Assembly: GCF_006175985.1 (NCBI RefSeq)
Contig: NZ_SRSH01000003.1
Location: 186,001-250,000, forward strand
DNA: 64,000 nt
Source: Methylotetracoccus oryzae
Lineage (GTDB): Bacteria > Pseudomonadota > Gammaproteobacteria > Methylococcales > Methylococcaceae
Reading direction: 5' to 3'
Of this stretch, positions 53,917-61,726 are shown piece by piece; the first letter of the stretch is position 1; each line of letters starts with the position of its first letter. Below the pieces are notes generated by a model. That model searched no databases, was not told the DNA's origin, and saw only the letters and a list, made by a program, of their open reading frames with translations. Made by a program: the position numbers and the translations under genes.

Positions 53917-54510
53917 ATGGTATCGGATAAAGAGGGTCCTGGATTAGACGTCCGGTGCTGTCGTGAGGCAACACCCTATACTCGGGCAGAATACCTCGCG
54001 CGGGCCCTGTGGTGGGGGGTGTTTCCTCTGTTTCGATTTAGTCCTCGCCCGTTTTTTTGCTGGCGCAGGCTGCTTTTGCGTATCTTTGGAGCCACGGTAT
54101 CTCCCGGGGCTAATATTTATCCTAGTGCAACCATTTACCTTCCGTGGAACCTAACGATAGGGCGCGACGCATGCATTGGCGAATGGGCACTTATTTATAA
54201 CCTTGGTCCGGTTTTTATCGGTGACCGAGCGACTGTGTCGCACCGAGCACATCTTTGTGCAGGAACACACGACTACACAACGCCTGCGTTTCCGTTGCGC
54301 AGGCTTCCAATTGAGGTTGGCGCGGATGCCTGGATCTGCGCGGACGCTTTCATTGGGCCGAATGTCTGGATCGGGAGGGGTGCGATTGTTGCTGCTGGCG
54401 CAGTGGTGGTGAAGGACGTTGGCGAGTGGGAGATAGTGGGTGGGAATCCAGCACGTTTTCTTAAACGCAGACGGCTAACAGACGGACAAGATGCGGCAGA
54501 GGAAGTTTGA
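53917..54510 (+). CDS. WcaF-like acyltransferase, left-handed beta-helix (LbH)
   Basis: 197 residues. After an N-terminal helical part (residues ~20-55) come hexapeptide repeats: VSPGANIYPSATIYLPWNLT, IGRDACIGEWALIYNLG, VFIGDRATVSHRAHLCAGTH (with the catalytic His) and VWIGRGAIVAAGAVVVKDV. This is the putative colanic-acid acetyltransferase (WcaF) family. It probably adds an acetyl group from acetyl-CoA to a sugar of the polymer. An AT-rich stretch with two T-runs precedes it. Confidence 0.9.
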   Translation: MVSDKEGPGLDVRCCREATPYTRAEYLARALWWGVFPLFRFSPRPFFCWRRLLLRIFGATVSPGANIYPSATIYLPWNLTIGRDACIGEWALIYNLGPVFIGDRATVSHRAHLCAGTHDYTTPAFPLRRLPIEVGADAWICADAFIGPNVWIGRGAIVAAGAVVVKDVGEWEIVGGNPARFLKRRRLTDGQDAAEEV

Positions 54511-54561
54511 TGCCAGCTCGGCCTGGTTGTTGGGCAACGGAGATACGAGAACTACGACGGT

Positions 54562-55473
54562 ATGACAAGGCAAACTGATACGGAAGAGAACGCGCTTCCT
54601 GTTACTGTGCTTCTTGCAGCCAAAAATGAGGCGATCAATTTGCCGCGATGTCTGGCCGCGTTGAGACGAGCTGCGCGAGTGATTGTGCTCGACTCCCAGA
54701 GCACGGACGCCACAGCGGATATTGCCGTGGGACTCGGTGCCGAGGTTGTGCAGTTTTGCTACGCAGGAGGCTATCCGAAAAAGCGGCAGTGGGCGATGGA
54801 GAATTTAGACATCTCTACACCATGGGTGCTCCTAATCGATGCGGATGAAGTTGTGCCGGATGCGCTTTGGGACGAAATTGGCGCGGCCTTAAGTCGCCCG
54901 GATTGTAGTGATGCCTTTCTGATTACGAAGGGCTTTCACTTTCTTGGACGTCGTTTTCGGTATGGAGGTTTCTCGCATAGTGCGGTGCTACTTTTTCGGA
55001 ATGGGTGCGCACGCTTTGAGCGGTTGTTTGATGATAATTCCGACAGTCTTGATATGGAGATACACGAGCGGGTTGTCGTTGACGGGCGACTAGGCGGCCT
55101 TAGAACACCTTTGATTCATGAGGACTTCAAGGGTTTGGAGGCGTACATAGCGCGCCACAACAAATATTCCACGTGGGAAGCAAGGGTGCGTCATTGGTAC
55201 TTTACGAAAGGGAGATACGGTGAGGACATTATTCAGGCAAGGCTTTTTGGCAACTCACAAGAACGGCGTCGGGCTTTGAAAGAGGTGATAATTTGCGTTC
55301 CCTTCGAACACTGGGTTTGGTTTTGCTATCACTACTTCTTTCGGCTCGGGGTTTTTGAGGGTCGAGCGGGCCTTATAGCTAGCCAGATTCGCGCAAGCTA
55401 CATTGCACAGGTTAATGCGAAACTCCATGAAATGCGTTTGGAGGCTAAAAGAAAGGCTGGCGTGATCGGTTAA
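54562..55473 (+). CDS. GT2 family glycosyltransferase (WaaE/KdtX-like)
   Basis: 303 residues. PVTVLLAAKNEAINLPRCLA, VIVLDSQSTDATADIAVGLG, then GYPKKRQWAMENLDI and WVLLIDADEVVPDALWDEI (DxD). The segment IHERVVVDGRLGGLRTPLIH is typical of WaaE-like beta-1,4-glucosyltransferases and their EPS relatives. The C-terminal helices EHWVWFCYHYFFRLGVFEGR suggest membrane association. Acts at the cytoplasmic face of the inner membrane. Confidence 0.92.
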   Translation: MTRQTDTEENALPVTVLLAAKNEAINLPRCLAALRRAARVIVLDSQSTDATADIAVGLGAEVVQFCYAGGYPKKRQWAMENLDISTPWVLLIDADEVVPDALWDEIGAALSRPDCSDAFLITKGFHFLGRRFRYGGFSHSAVLLFRNGCARFERLFDDNSDSLDMEIHERVVVDGRLGGLRTPLIHEDFKGLEAYIARHNKYSTWEARVRHWYFTKGRYGEDIIQARLFGNSQERRRALKEVIICVPFEHWVWFCYHYFFRLGVFEGRAGLIASQIRASYIAQVNAKLHEMRLEAKRKAGVIG

Positions 55474-55603
55474 AGATCTGGTTCAAAGCGATCCCTTGGT
55501 TTGCCCACGTTCGAGCAAAGGCTGGAGAGCTTTATGACAGCAGAATGGGCCTGCCGTGATGTGTGGAGCCTCCCGGCGCTTCTAAGGTAGGTATCGTTTT
55601 CAG

Positions 55604-56359
55604 ATGGGCAGCATTGGAATTTCTGTGGTCACCGCATGCTTCAACGCTTCATCGACGATCGAGGCAACGCTTGATTCGGTCCGGGAACAGACATTCCGGT
55701 CAATCGAACATGTCGTCATCGACGGCAGCAGCTCGGATGGCACCTGGGATATCGTGGCGGAGCGGCGAGGCTCGCTGGCGGTCGCGATCAGTGAGCCCGA
55801 CCAGGGCATTTATGATGCGCTGAATAAAGGGATTGCACTTAGTACCGGGGACGTTGTCGGGTTTCTGCACGCGGATGATGTCTACGCAGATTCGGATGTA
55901 CTGGGCCGCGTCGCGCTGGCCTTTGAGGATCCGAAGGTGCAAGCCGTGTATGGTGATCTGGAGTACCTAAGCCGGGACGATCCAGCGCGCGTGATCCGCC
56001 ATTGGCAGTCGGGGCCGTTTTCTCGCAGCAAGCTGGCATGGGGTTGGATGCCGCCGCATCCGACTTTGTACGTTAGGCGGTCAATGTACGCGCGGGTGGG
56101 TTTTTTCGATTTGCGCTACCGCATCGCGGCGGATTACGACATGATCCTGCGGCTGTTTTCACAGCCGGACTTCAAGGCGGTTTACATCCCAACGGTGCTG
56201 GTACGGATGCGCTTGGGTGGGGCAAGCAATCGATCGTTGGGGAATGTCGTGCGAAAGTCGTTGGATGATTGGCGGGCTTTGCGCAGTAACCGTGTGGGTG
56301 GCGTGGGCGCGTTGTGCTGGAAGAATTTCAGCAAACTTGGGCAGTTCGTGCGGCGGTAG
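55604..56359 (+). CDS. GT2 family glycosyltransferase (WcaA-like)
   Basis: 251 residues: ISVVTACFNASSTIEATLDS, HVVIDGSSSDGTWDIV, SEPDQGIYDALNKGIALSTG, DVVGFLHADDVYADSDVL (DxD as ADD), and WMPPHPTLYVRRSMYARVG with RYRIAADYDMILRLF (acceptor site). It is the last gene of the EPS series. Its codons look more GC-rich than those of genes at 45-55 kb, and a 130-base gap separates it from the GT before, so it may have joined separately. REP hairpins begin right after its stop. Confidence 0.92.
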   Translation: MGSIGISVVTACFNASSTIEATLDSVREQTFRSIEHVVIDGSSSDGTWDIVAERRGSLAVAISEPDQGIYDALNKGIALSTGDVVGFLHADDVYADSDVLGRVALAFEDPKVQAVYGDLEYLSRDDPARVIRHWQSGPFSRSKLAWGWMPPHPTLYVRRSMYARVGFFDLRYRIAADYDMILRLFSQPDFKAVYIPTVLVRMRLGGASNRSLGNVVRKSLDDWRALRSNRVGGVGALCWKNFSKLGQFVRR

Positions 56360-56369
56360 GGCAGTGGTT

Positions 56370-56884
56370 GGTTCGCGCAGGGGGTTGGGTTCCTACAGGG
56401 TGGGGCATTGTTTTTTTTGTAGGCGTCGAGCCCTCTCGGCGAAGGGGTTTTGGTCCGGGGCGGTGGTGTGTTCGCCCAGTGGGCTGGGCTCCTACAGGGT
56501 GGGCGTTGGTTTTGCTGTAGGAGCCGAGCCCTCTCGGCGAATTGGGTTTCGGGCTGGGACGGTGGTGTGTTCGCCCAGGGGGCTGGGCTCCTACAGGGTG
56601 AGCATTGGTTTTGTTGTAGGACCCGAGCCGTCTCGGCGAAGGGGCCTTGGTCAGGGGCGGTGGTCTGGTCGCCCGCATGGCGGGCTCCTACAGGGTGCGG
56701 CGTTGGTTTTTTGTAGGAGCCGAGCCCTCTCGGCGAAGGGGTTTTGGTTTGGGGCGGTGGACGGTTCGCCCAGGGGGCTGGGCTCCTACAGGGTGAGCAT
56801 TGGTTTTGTTGTAGGAGCCGAGCCTTCTCGGCGATTGGGCTTTGGATAGGGCGGTGGTCTGGTCGCCCGCATGGCGGGCTCCTA
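56370..56884. repeat. REP/BIME cluster, ~100-bp period, interrupted by an intron fragment
   Basis: Alternating inverted REP units: one reads GTAGGAGCCGAGCCCTCTCG (stem GCCGAG/CTCGGC) and the other, on the opposite strand, GTAGGAGCCCAGCCCCCTGG (stem GCCCAG/CTGGGC); some inverted units carry GCCCGC-ATG-GCGGGC. About five pairs are present, repeating every ~98-100 bases. Each has the GTAG foot of REP sequences mobilised by TnpA-REP (RAYT) proteins. The last unit is cut after GGCTCCTA by a group II intron-like end. Confidence 0.93.
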
Positions 56885-57125
56885 GTGCGCTCGTGGAGGC
56901 GCACACATAGCACGGTGGAAGTCCGTGTCGGGGCAAGTCATGACCCCGTAGCTGAAGGTAACTGCGTCGTCGTGAGGCGGGGTGGGGAGCAACTGGAGGC
57001 GAACTGGCAGTCCGCAGGATGACGAACTCGATGCGGCGGGGAAACGGCGGCGAGCCTGCTAGGAGAGGGTGAAGCCTGAAACATATCGGACACGTTGGGG
57101 ATGGCAGCGCCGGACGAGCTGTCAC
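56885..57125 (+). mobile_element. group II intron 5' fragment (domain I), no ORF
   Basis: Starts GTGCGC, the group II 5' consensus, continues with GTGGAAGTCCGTGTCGGGG, GGTAACTGCGTCG, GGAGCAACTGGAGGCGAACT and AGGAGAGGGTGAAGCCTGAA, the pattern of bacterial group II domain I. No intron-encoded reverse transcriptase and no domain V hairpin follow, so it is a truncated copy. The 3' boundary is uncertain. It splits a REP hairpin. Confidence 0.75.
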
Positions 57126-57140
57126 GGAATTACTGCGCGT

Positions 57141-57572
57141 TCAGCTTCGTCGCGCCCCTCGGCGAAGACCCCCTGGCAAAACGCGGGGCTTTTTCTCATC
57201 GGTGATCGGTAGCTGCAGCATGTCGCGGATCTCCTTGCGGGACCCATGGGGGCATTTCGATACCAAAGTCGTCTCGATCAGGTCGCGGGTTTCGAGCGGG
57301 TCGGCGGTGATATGTCGTTCAGTCGCCAGGGCGCGGGCTTCCGCCGGTGTGGCGGCTGGGCCGAGGATCACCAACCGGGCCAAGCGCGCATTGCACCCGA
57401 GGTGCTCGGCGCCGAGCAGGTCGCCGAGGTAGCCAGGGTGTCGCTGCGCGATGCTTTCGCGGATACGTTGTATCCTCTCTGGCGGAGTGGCGTGCTTCAC
57501 AATCGTGGGCACCGCCGTACGAGCACGAGGGACGGCGTCAGAGGAGTAGAGTGTGATGACCTCTGGCGCCAT
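57141..57572 (-). CDS. hypothetical protein, uncertain gene
   Basis: 143 codons open on the leftward strand, starting MAPEVITLYSSDAVPRA with blocks PPERIQRIRESIAQRHPGYL and ATPAEARALATERHI that look like real helical protein. No family recognised. It overlaps the residue of an RHH antitoxin remnant upstream in a different frame, and its 3' end meets the intron fragment, so it could be truncated at either end. Codon use is plausible for a gene but evidence is thin. Confidence 0.4.
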   Translation of the reverse strand: MAPEVITLYSSDAVPRARTAVPTIVKHATPPERIQRIRESIAQRHPGYLGDLLGAEHLGCNARLARLVILGPAATPAEARALATERHITADPLETRDLIETTLVSKCPHGSRKEIRDMLQLPITDEKKPRVLPGGLRRGARRS

Positions 57573-57597
57573 GGATGGTGCAACGCGCGAGAAGGTG

Positions 57598-57676
57598 TGC
57601 CGTGCGCAGCGATGAACATGCGCACGGACCGATCCGTATCCGGCGACACGGCGATGTTCCAGCGCACTGAATGCAT
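57598..57676 (-). pseudogene. remnant of a ribbon-helix-helix antitoxin
   Basis: ATG at 57676 begins MHSVRWNIAVSPDTDRSVRM, the well-conserved N-terminus of XACb0070-type RHH antitoxins, but the sequence diverges after IAAHG and the rest of the domain is missing. Confidence 0.55.
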
Positions 57677-57747
57677 GATAGCTTCGGTGTCTCTATAAGA
57701 AAGCCCAAAGTCAAACGCAATGCGTTGAACGTTCAAACGAGGTGCTT

Positions 57748-57975
57748 ATGAAGCTGGATCGAATCACGGTGAACCCTGAAATCATGAACGGGCAGCCTTG
57801 CATGCGTGGCATGCGGCTAACGGTGCGGCGCGTCGTTGAAGCGGTCGCCTTGTACCCAGACCGTGCGGAACTCAAAGCGGAATACCCGGAGTTGGAGGAT
57901 GAAGACATTCGCCAAGCGCTGGCATTTGCTGCTCTCAGCCTGGCCGATGAGGTTTTGCCTGTGGAAGCTGCGTGA
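57748..57975 (+). CDS. DUF433 antitoxin (module C)
   Basis: 75 residues from ATG 57748 (a GTG two codons upstream is possible): MKLDRITVNPEIMNGQPCMR, GMRLTVRRVVEAVALYPDR and YPELEDEDIRQALAFAALS. The core GQPCMRGMR matches GKPCIRGLR of the DUF433 protein at 25750, but the rest is diverged, so the two modules are not recent copies of each other. The stop overlaps the GTG of the PIN-like toxin. Confidence 0.93.
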   Translation: MKLDRITVNPEIMNGQPCMRGMRLTVRRVVEAVALYPDRAELKAEYPELEDEDIRQALAFAALSLADEVLPVEAA

Positions 57976-58346
57976 ATCGGATTCTTCTGGATCAGGGTCT
58001 CCCGAGGTCCGCCGCTGCGGTACTCCGGGAATCGGGGTGGGACGTGGTACATGTTAGCGAGCTGGGGATGAGTCAATCCACCGACCGCACCATTTTAAAC
58101 TTTGCGCTTGCTCAAGACAGAACTGTTGTCACCCTGGATGCCGATTTTCACACTCTGCTTGCAGTCGCTAACGAATCCGGTCCTTCAGTGATTCGCATTC
58201 GCCAGGAGGGCTTGAAGGGTAGGGAAGTCGCAGCGCTCCTTCTCGTCATCTGGTCGAGAATCGAAGCTCAAATTCAGCGAGGCGCGATGGTGACCGTTAC
58301 CGAAAAGACCATCCGCTTGCGAAATCTCCCCCTTACTACCGGGTAA
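57972..58346 (+). CDS. DUF5615 PIN-like toxin (module C)
   Basis: 124 residues, GTG start in a four-base overlap with the antitoxin stop. MNRILLDQGLPRSAAAVLRE (Asp7), SGWDVVHVSELGMSQSTDRT, VTLDADFHTLLA (acidic cluster) and SVIRIRQEGLKGREVAALLL follow the VapC45-like PIN pattern. The reading frame is intact. Predicted RNase; partner DUF433 should repress it and the operon. Confidence 0.92.
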   Translation: MNRILLDQGLPRSAAAVLRESGWDVVHVSELGMSQSTDRTILNFALAQDRTVVTLDADFHTLLAVANESGPSVIRIRQEGLKGREVAALLLVIWSRIEAQIQRGAMVTVTEKTIRLRNLPLTTG

Positions 58347-58419
58347 AGACCGCAACTTGCCTGACGGCGTTTTTTGGGGTCTGGGCTTCCACCCCAATTA
58401 AGTGGTCTGATCGCCCGGA

Positions 58420-58582
58420 TGCCGGGCTCCTACAGGGGGGGGCATCCGTTTTTTTTAGGAGCCGAGCCTTCTCGGCGATTGGGCTTTGGATAGGGCGGTG
58501 GTCGGTTCGCCCAGAGGGCTGGGCTCCTACAGGGTGGGGCGTCGGTTTTTTGTAGGAGCCGGGCGGTTTCGGCGAATGGGTT
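58420..58582. repeat. REP/BIME pairs
   Basis: GCCCGGATGCCGGGCTCCTACA (inverted REP), a REP lacking the full GTAG foot (TTTAGGAGCCGAGCC), TTCGCCCAGAGGGCTGGGCT and GTAGGAGCCGGGCGGTTTCG: two pairs about 100 bases apart, same families as at 56.4 kb. Confidence 0.88.
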
Positions 58583-58589
58583 TTGGTTG

Positions 58590-58708
58590 TGACCCGGGCC
58601 TTGCAACCCGCGATCCCGGAGATATCGGTGCGCCACGTGATGGCGTTGATGGAGCAGCTGATCGCGGATAACCCGCCGGGAAAGGGATGGTACTGGCGCG
58701 ACACCTAG
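58590..58708 (+). pseudogene. 3' remnant of an unrecognised gene
   Basis: An open frame directly after a REP reads LQPAIPEISVRHVMALMEQL and continues ADNPPGKGWYWRDT to a stop at 58706. It looks like a protein C-terminus with no start; the 5' part seems replaced by the REP unit. Family not recognised. Confidence 0.4.
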
Positions 58709-58724
58709 CGGCCGTTCTCAGCCA

Positions 58725-58955
58725 TCAGGGCTCTTGATGATGGCGTAACTTGTCTGCGAGCCAGAGCTTTATCAGCGATTGGCGGCTTACGCCCAACCGA
58801 TGGGCCTCCTTGTCGAGCGAACGGACCATCCAGGCGGGGAAGTTTAGCTTGATGCGTTTTGGCTCGAGGCCGGGGCGTCGGGCCATGCTCATGTCGAGTG
58901 TGCCCGTGACATCGTCTCCCGCGTCAAATCGGTTGTCAAAATCCGAAGCTTTCAT
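58725..58955 (-). CDS. brnA: BrnA-like antitoxin (module B2)
   Basis: 76 residues from ATG 58955: MKASDFDNRFDAGDDVTGTL, then RRPGLEPKRIKLNFPAWMVR and SLDKEAHRLGVSRQSLIKLW. The last 45 residues are a ribbon-helix-helix DNA-binding domain, as in BrnA/CopG-like antitoxins. It starts inside the 3' end of brnT, the usual toxin-first order. The antitoxin frame is undamaged while the toxin has a premature stop. Confidence 0.87.
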   Translation of the reverse strand: MKASDFDNRFDAGDDVTGTLDMSMARRPGLEPKRIKLNFPAWMVRSLDKEAHRLGVSRQSLIKLWLADKLRHHQEP

Positions 58956-59211
58956 AAAGTTCAACTTCCTCTTTCCGAGATCACCGGACAGAAATCAGGC
59001 GAATGTTATCACTGCGGTTGGTGATCACCGCCGACCAATGCTTGCCGCGTATGATGCCGATGACCATACAACGCGGCTCGTCGACCGTTCTCGCGGGAAT
59101 TTCCAGGCGGTCAGGATCGTCCCACAAAGCCTGCGCTTCGTCGAAATCGATGCCGTGTTTGGATTTGTTCGCTGCGCTTTTCTCTCGATCGTATTCGAAC
59201 ACCATGCGCAC
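58936..59211 (-). pseudogene. brnT: BrnT toxin with premature TGA
   Basis: MRMVFEYDREKSAANKSKHG, DFDEAQALWDDPDRLEIPAR, GKHWSAVITNRSDNIRLISV: a normal BrnT to residue 76, then TGA at 58981-58983. The same frame continues SRKEEVELYES to a second stop at 58936, exactly the expected BrnT C-terminus, so an Arg codon (CGA) has become TGA. The missing ~15 residues include the conserved Arg-rich strand end and last helix. Some activity of the short product cannot be excluded. Confidence 0.87.
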
Positions 59212-59261
59212 TGTATGGCATAAAGCCGAGGGTGGAACAAGCCTTTGAGTCGGAATCCGGA

Positions 59262-59640
59262 ATCAGTGGTCTGTTCGCCCAGAGGGCCGGACGCCTACAG
59301 GGTGGGGCGTCGTGTTGTTGTAGGAGCCGAGCCCTCTCGGCGATTGGGTTTGGGCGCGGGGCGGTGGTTTGTTCGCCCAGGGGGCTGGGCTCCTACAGGG
59401 TGGGCGCCGGTTTTGTTGTAGGAGCCGAGCCCTCTCGGCGAATGGGTTTTGGTTCGGGGTGGTGGTCTGATCGCCCGCATGGCGGGCTCCTACAGGGTGG
59501 GGCGTCGGTTTTTTGTAGGAGCCGAGCCCTCTCGGCGAATGGGCTTTGGGTCAGGGGCGGTGGTCTGATCGCCCGCATGGCGGGCTCCTACAGGGTGGGG
59601 ATCGGTTTTGTTGTAGGGGCTGGGGTCGTCTCGGCGAAGG
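59262..59640. repeat. REP/BIME cluster
   Basis: About four alternating REP pairs with ~98-100-base spacing, forward units GTAGGAGCCGAGCCCTCTCG and inverted units TTCGCCCAGGGGGCTGGGCT or GCCCGCATGGCGGGCTCCTA. The last forward unit (GTAGGGGCTGGGGTCG) is degraded. Confidence 0.92.
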
Positions 59641-59768
59641 GGCCGTGATCGGGTACGGCAGAGGCATTTTCTGGGTTCAGGGTTGGTGTGTGACGCGACC
59701 AGCGAACAGTCAGCTCGCCGCAGTGAGCCGCTGATATACTCATTGCCCAGGAATTCGAGGGTCTTCCG

Positions 59769-60152
59769 ATGAGTGTGGCATTGCGGGTATACGAACAGCT
59801 GACAGATGCCGGCGAGGACAAAGTGCGGGCGCGGGCGATCGCGGATGGCTTCGAGCAGATGGAGGAGCGGTATGCGCCACTGCGGGATACGGCGACGCAA
59901 GGGCAGTTGCGCGAAACCGAGCTGCGGCTGCAGAAAGAAATCAAGGAAGTCGAGCTGAAACTAGGCAACGAAATCCGCGAAGTCGAGCTGAAGCTGACCA
60001 AGGAGATCGAGGGCGTTCGGCTGGATGTCAAAGCGTTGGAAGCTCGCGGCGAAAAGAATCGCGCCGATCTGGTGCGGTGGGTGGTAGCGGTTGGGATGCT
60101 GCAAACGACGCTGGTCATCGGTGTGCTAATGAAGATCGCGCATCTTCTCTAA
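59769..60152 (+). CDS. coiled-coil membrane-anchored small protein (DUF1640-like)
   Basis: 127 residues: a soluble N-terminus (SVALRVYEQLTDAGEDKVRA), a central coiled coil with 10-11-residue repeats (EVELKLGNEIREVELKLTKE), and a C-terminal transmembrane helix (WVVAVGMLQTTLVIGVLM). This order matches the DUF1640/CCDC90-like family of tail-anchored coiled-coil proteins. Such genes are often found near mobile and TA-rich DNA in gammaproteobacteria. Function unknown; the C-terminal anchor would place the coil in the cytoplasm. Confidence 0.82.
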   Translation: MSVALRVYEQLTDAGEDKVRARAIADGFEQMEERYAPLRDTATQGQLRETELRLQKEIKEVELKLGNEIREVELKLTKEIEGVRLDVKALEARGEKNRADLVRWVVAVGMLQTTLVIGVLMKIAHLL

Positions 60153-60189
60153 CGCCACGACGGCTAACTTCTTCGGCCGTAGGCAGGTC

Positions 60190-60450
60190 CTGGACCTCTC
60201 GCCGAATGGGCTCTGGTCTGGGCGGTGGTGTGTTCGCCCAGAGGGCTGGGGTCCTACAGGGTGGGCGTTGGTTTTTTTAGGAGCCGAGCCCTCTCGGCGA
60301 ATGAGGTTTGGTCCGGGGCAGTGGTTGGTTCGCCCAGGGGGCTGGGCTCCTACAGGGTGGGGCGTCGTGTTGTTGTAGGATCCGAACCCTCTCGGCGATT
60401 GGGTTTTGATCACGGCAGTGGTTGGTTCGCCCAGGGGGCTGGGTTACGCA
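60190..60450. repeat. REP/BIME cluster
   Basis: Two to three inverted pairs: TTCGCCCAGAGGGCTGGGGT at ~60233, TTTAGGAGCCGAGCCCTCTC at ~60278, TTCGCCCAGGGGGCTGGGCT at ~60330, GTAGGATCCGAACCCTCTCG at ~60376 and a terminal half at ~60424. Several units have lost bases in the foot or stem. Confidence 0.88.
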
Positions 60451-60474
60451 GGGTATCCTCGCTGTGGCGCCGCT

Positions 60475-60804
60475 TTAGTCCAAGGCGTCCAATGCGGCTT
60501 CTGGAGCTTTGTTTAGAACCTTCAACAACGACTTTGCAGCCCCTGTCGGCAAGCGCTTTCCTTGCTCCCAGTCACGAATGGTTCCGACGGGGACATCGAT
60601 GCGCCGTGCGAACTCTGACTGGCTAAGGCCAAGGCGTTTTCGGACCCGTCGCGCGAATTTCCCAGCATCAAGCATCGCTTCGGCGTCATCAGCTGCACGG
60701 TGGGTGGCAATTTCTTCCTCCGAAGTGGCGTCGACGCGCGCCAAATCAATGCGCCCGATCGACAGGGAGGCAGGACGACGGGGGTCAAGCGTCACGCGTG
60801 CCAT
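60475..60804 (-). CDS. HTH (XRE-type) antitoxin of a BrnT module (module B3)
   Basis: 109 residues. An N-terminal ~45-residue acidic part (EEEIATHRAADDAEAMLDAG) precedes a XRE-type helix-turn-helix: VRKRLGLSQSEFARRIDVPV, GTIRDWEQGKRLPTGAAKSL. This BrnA replacement with an XRE domain is also seen next to BrnT toxins. It starts at 60804, inside the 3' end of brnT, typical of coupled TA genes. Frame intact. Confidence 0.87.
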   Translation of the reverse strand: MARVTLDPRRPASLSIGRIDLARVDATSEEEIATHRAADDAEAMLDAGKFARRVRKRLGLSQSEFARRIDVPVGTIRDWEQGKRLPTGAAKSLLKVLNKAPEAALDALD

Positions 60805-61065
60805 GCTCGTAGTGCCTCACTTCTCGTCGATTCGCTTTACGCGCCGAAATAATTCGTATGATGTCGTGGCGGGGCGTGTAGACCACTATGAACAAACGCT
60901 GGTGGATCATCCCGGTTAACTGGTAGCGGTCTTCCCCTAATTGTACCGCTTATCCTCGGTGACGACTCGGTTCGGGTCGAAGAAGGCCATGGCGGCATAA
61001 GCGAAATCGAAACCGCGTTGCGGGAAACACGCTTCGCTCTTGTCGTCGTCCCATTCGAATTGCAT
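60785..61065 (-). pseudogene. brnT: BrnT toxin, single-base deletion
   Basis: From ATG 61065: MQFEWDDDKSEACFPQRGFD, then FFDPNRVVTEDKRYN and a TAG. If one base is inserted after the TA of that TAG (read leftward), the frame becomes GEDRYQLTGMIHQRLFIVVY and continues ...HDIIRIISARKANRREVRHY to a stop at 60785, the complete BrnT C-terminus. A one-base deletion near 60940 therefore inactivates the gene. Confidence 0.85.
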
Positions 61066-61189
61066 GGGGTAAAGTTAGTCCAACGGCAGGCGATCAGCAA
61101 CACAGGGTGAGTTCCAGAGATCGGCCAGCGAGACAGGGAGGCTTTGCGGCGACTGACATAGCGGCGTCTACCTGGCTGCGCTCGGTGTC

Positions 61190-61480
61190 TTGTAGGAGCC
61201 GAGACCTCTCGCCGAATGGGCTCTGGTCTGGGCGGTGGTGTGTTCGCCCAGAGGGCTGGGCTCCTACAGGGTGGCCGTTGGTTTTGTTGTGGGAGCCGGG
61301 CGGTTTCGGCGAATGGGTTTTGGTCCGGGGCGGTGGTCTGATCGCCCGTATGGCGGGCTCCTACAGGGTGGGGCATTGGTTTTGTTGTAGGCATCGAGCC
61401 GTCTCGGTGAATGGGGTTTTGGTCCGGGGCGGTGGTCTGATCGCCCGCATGGCGGGCTCCTACAGGGTGGGCAGCAATGT
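61190..61480. repeat. REP/BIME cluster
   Basis: About three inverted pairs: GTAGGAGCCGAGACCTCTCG (61193), TTCGCCCAGAGGGCTGGGCT (61243), GGGAGCCGGGCGGTTTCG (61290), GCCCGTATGGCGGGCTCCTA, GTAGGCATCGAGCCGTCTCG (61388) and GCCCGCATGGCGGGCTCCTA. Some feet are degraded. Confidence 0.88.
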
Positions 61481-61726
61481 TTTTGTTGGGATTGGGCCGT
61501 CGCGGCGATACCTGGAAATCCGCACCGTCCTCCGGGCGATGTCGCGGTGTCTCGGCCGGGGAATTGTGACGGGCTGCGCAGTTCCGGAGAAAAGGCATTG
61601 GAAACAGTGGTTAACCTTGCAGTTGGTGGCTAATGTGTCTTCTCGCGTGTGGCGGTATTCGGCCGCGGCGCGCGGGGGAAGCCAAAGCGCTTCCGGTGTG
61701 CCACCAATCCATTCAGGTGAAATCCC

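Noticed and set aside
56350-56362. GGCGGTAGGGC as a second ops element
   Set aside because: It lacks the conserved T after GGCGGTAG, is formed by the last Arg codon and the stop of the glycosyltransferase, and lies at the end of the operon.
56217-56913. Overlapping frames of 200-240 codons on both strands
   Set aside because: They translate the REP cluster (GLGSYRV-like peptide repeats) beyond the end of the last glycosyltransferase.
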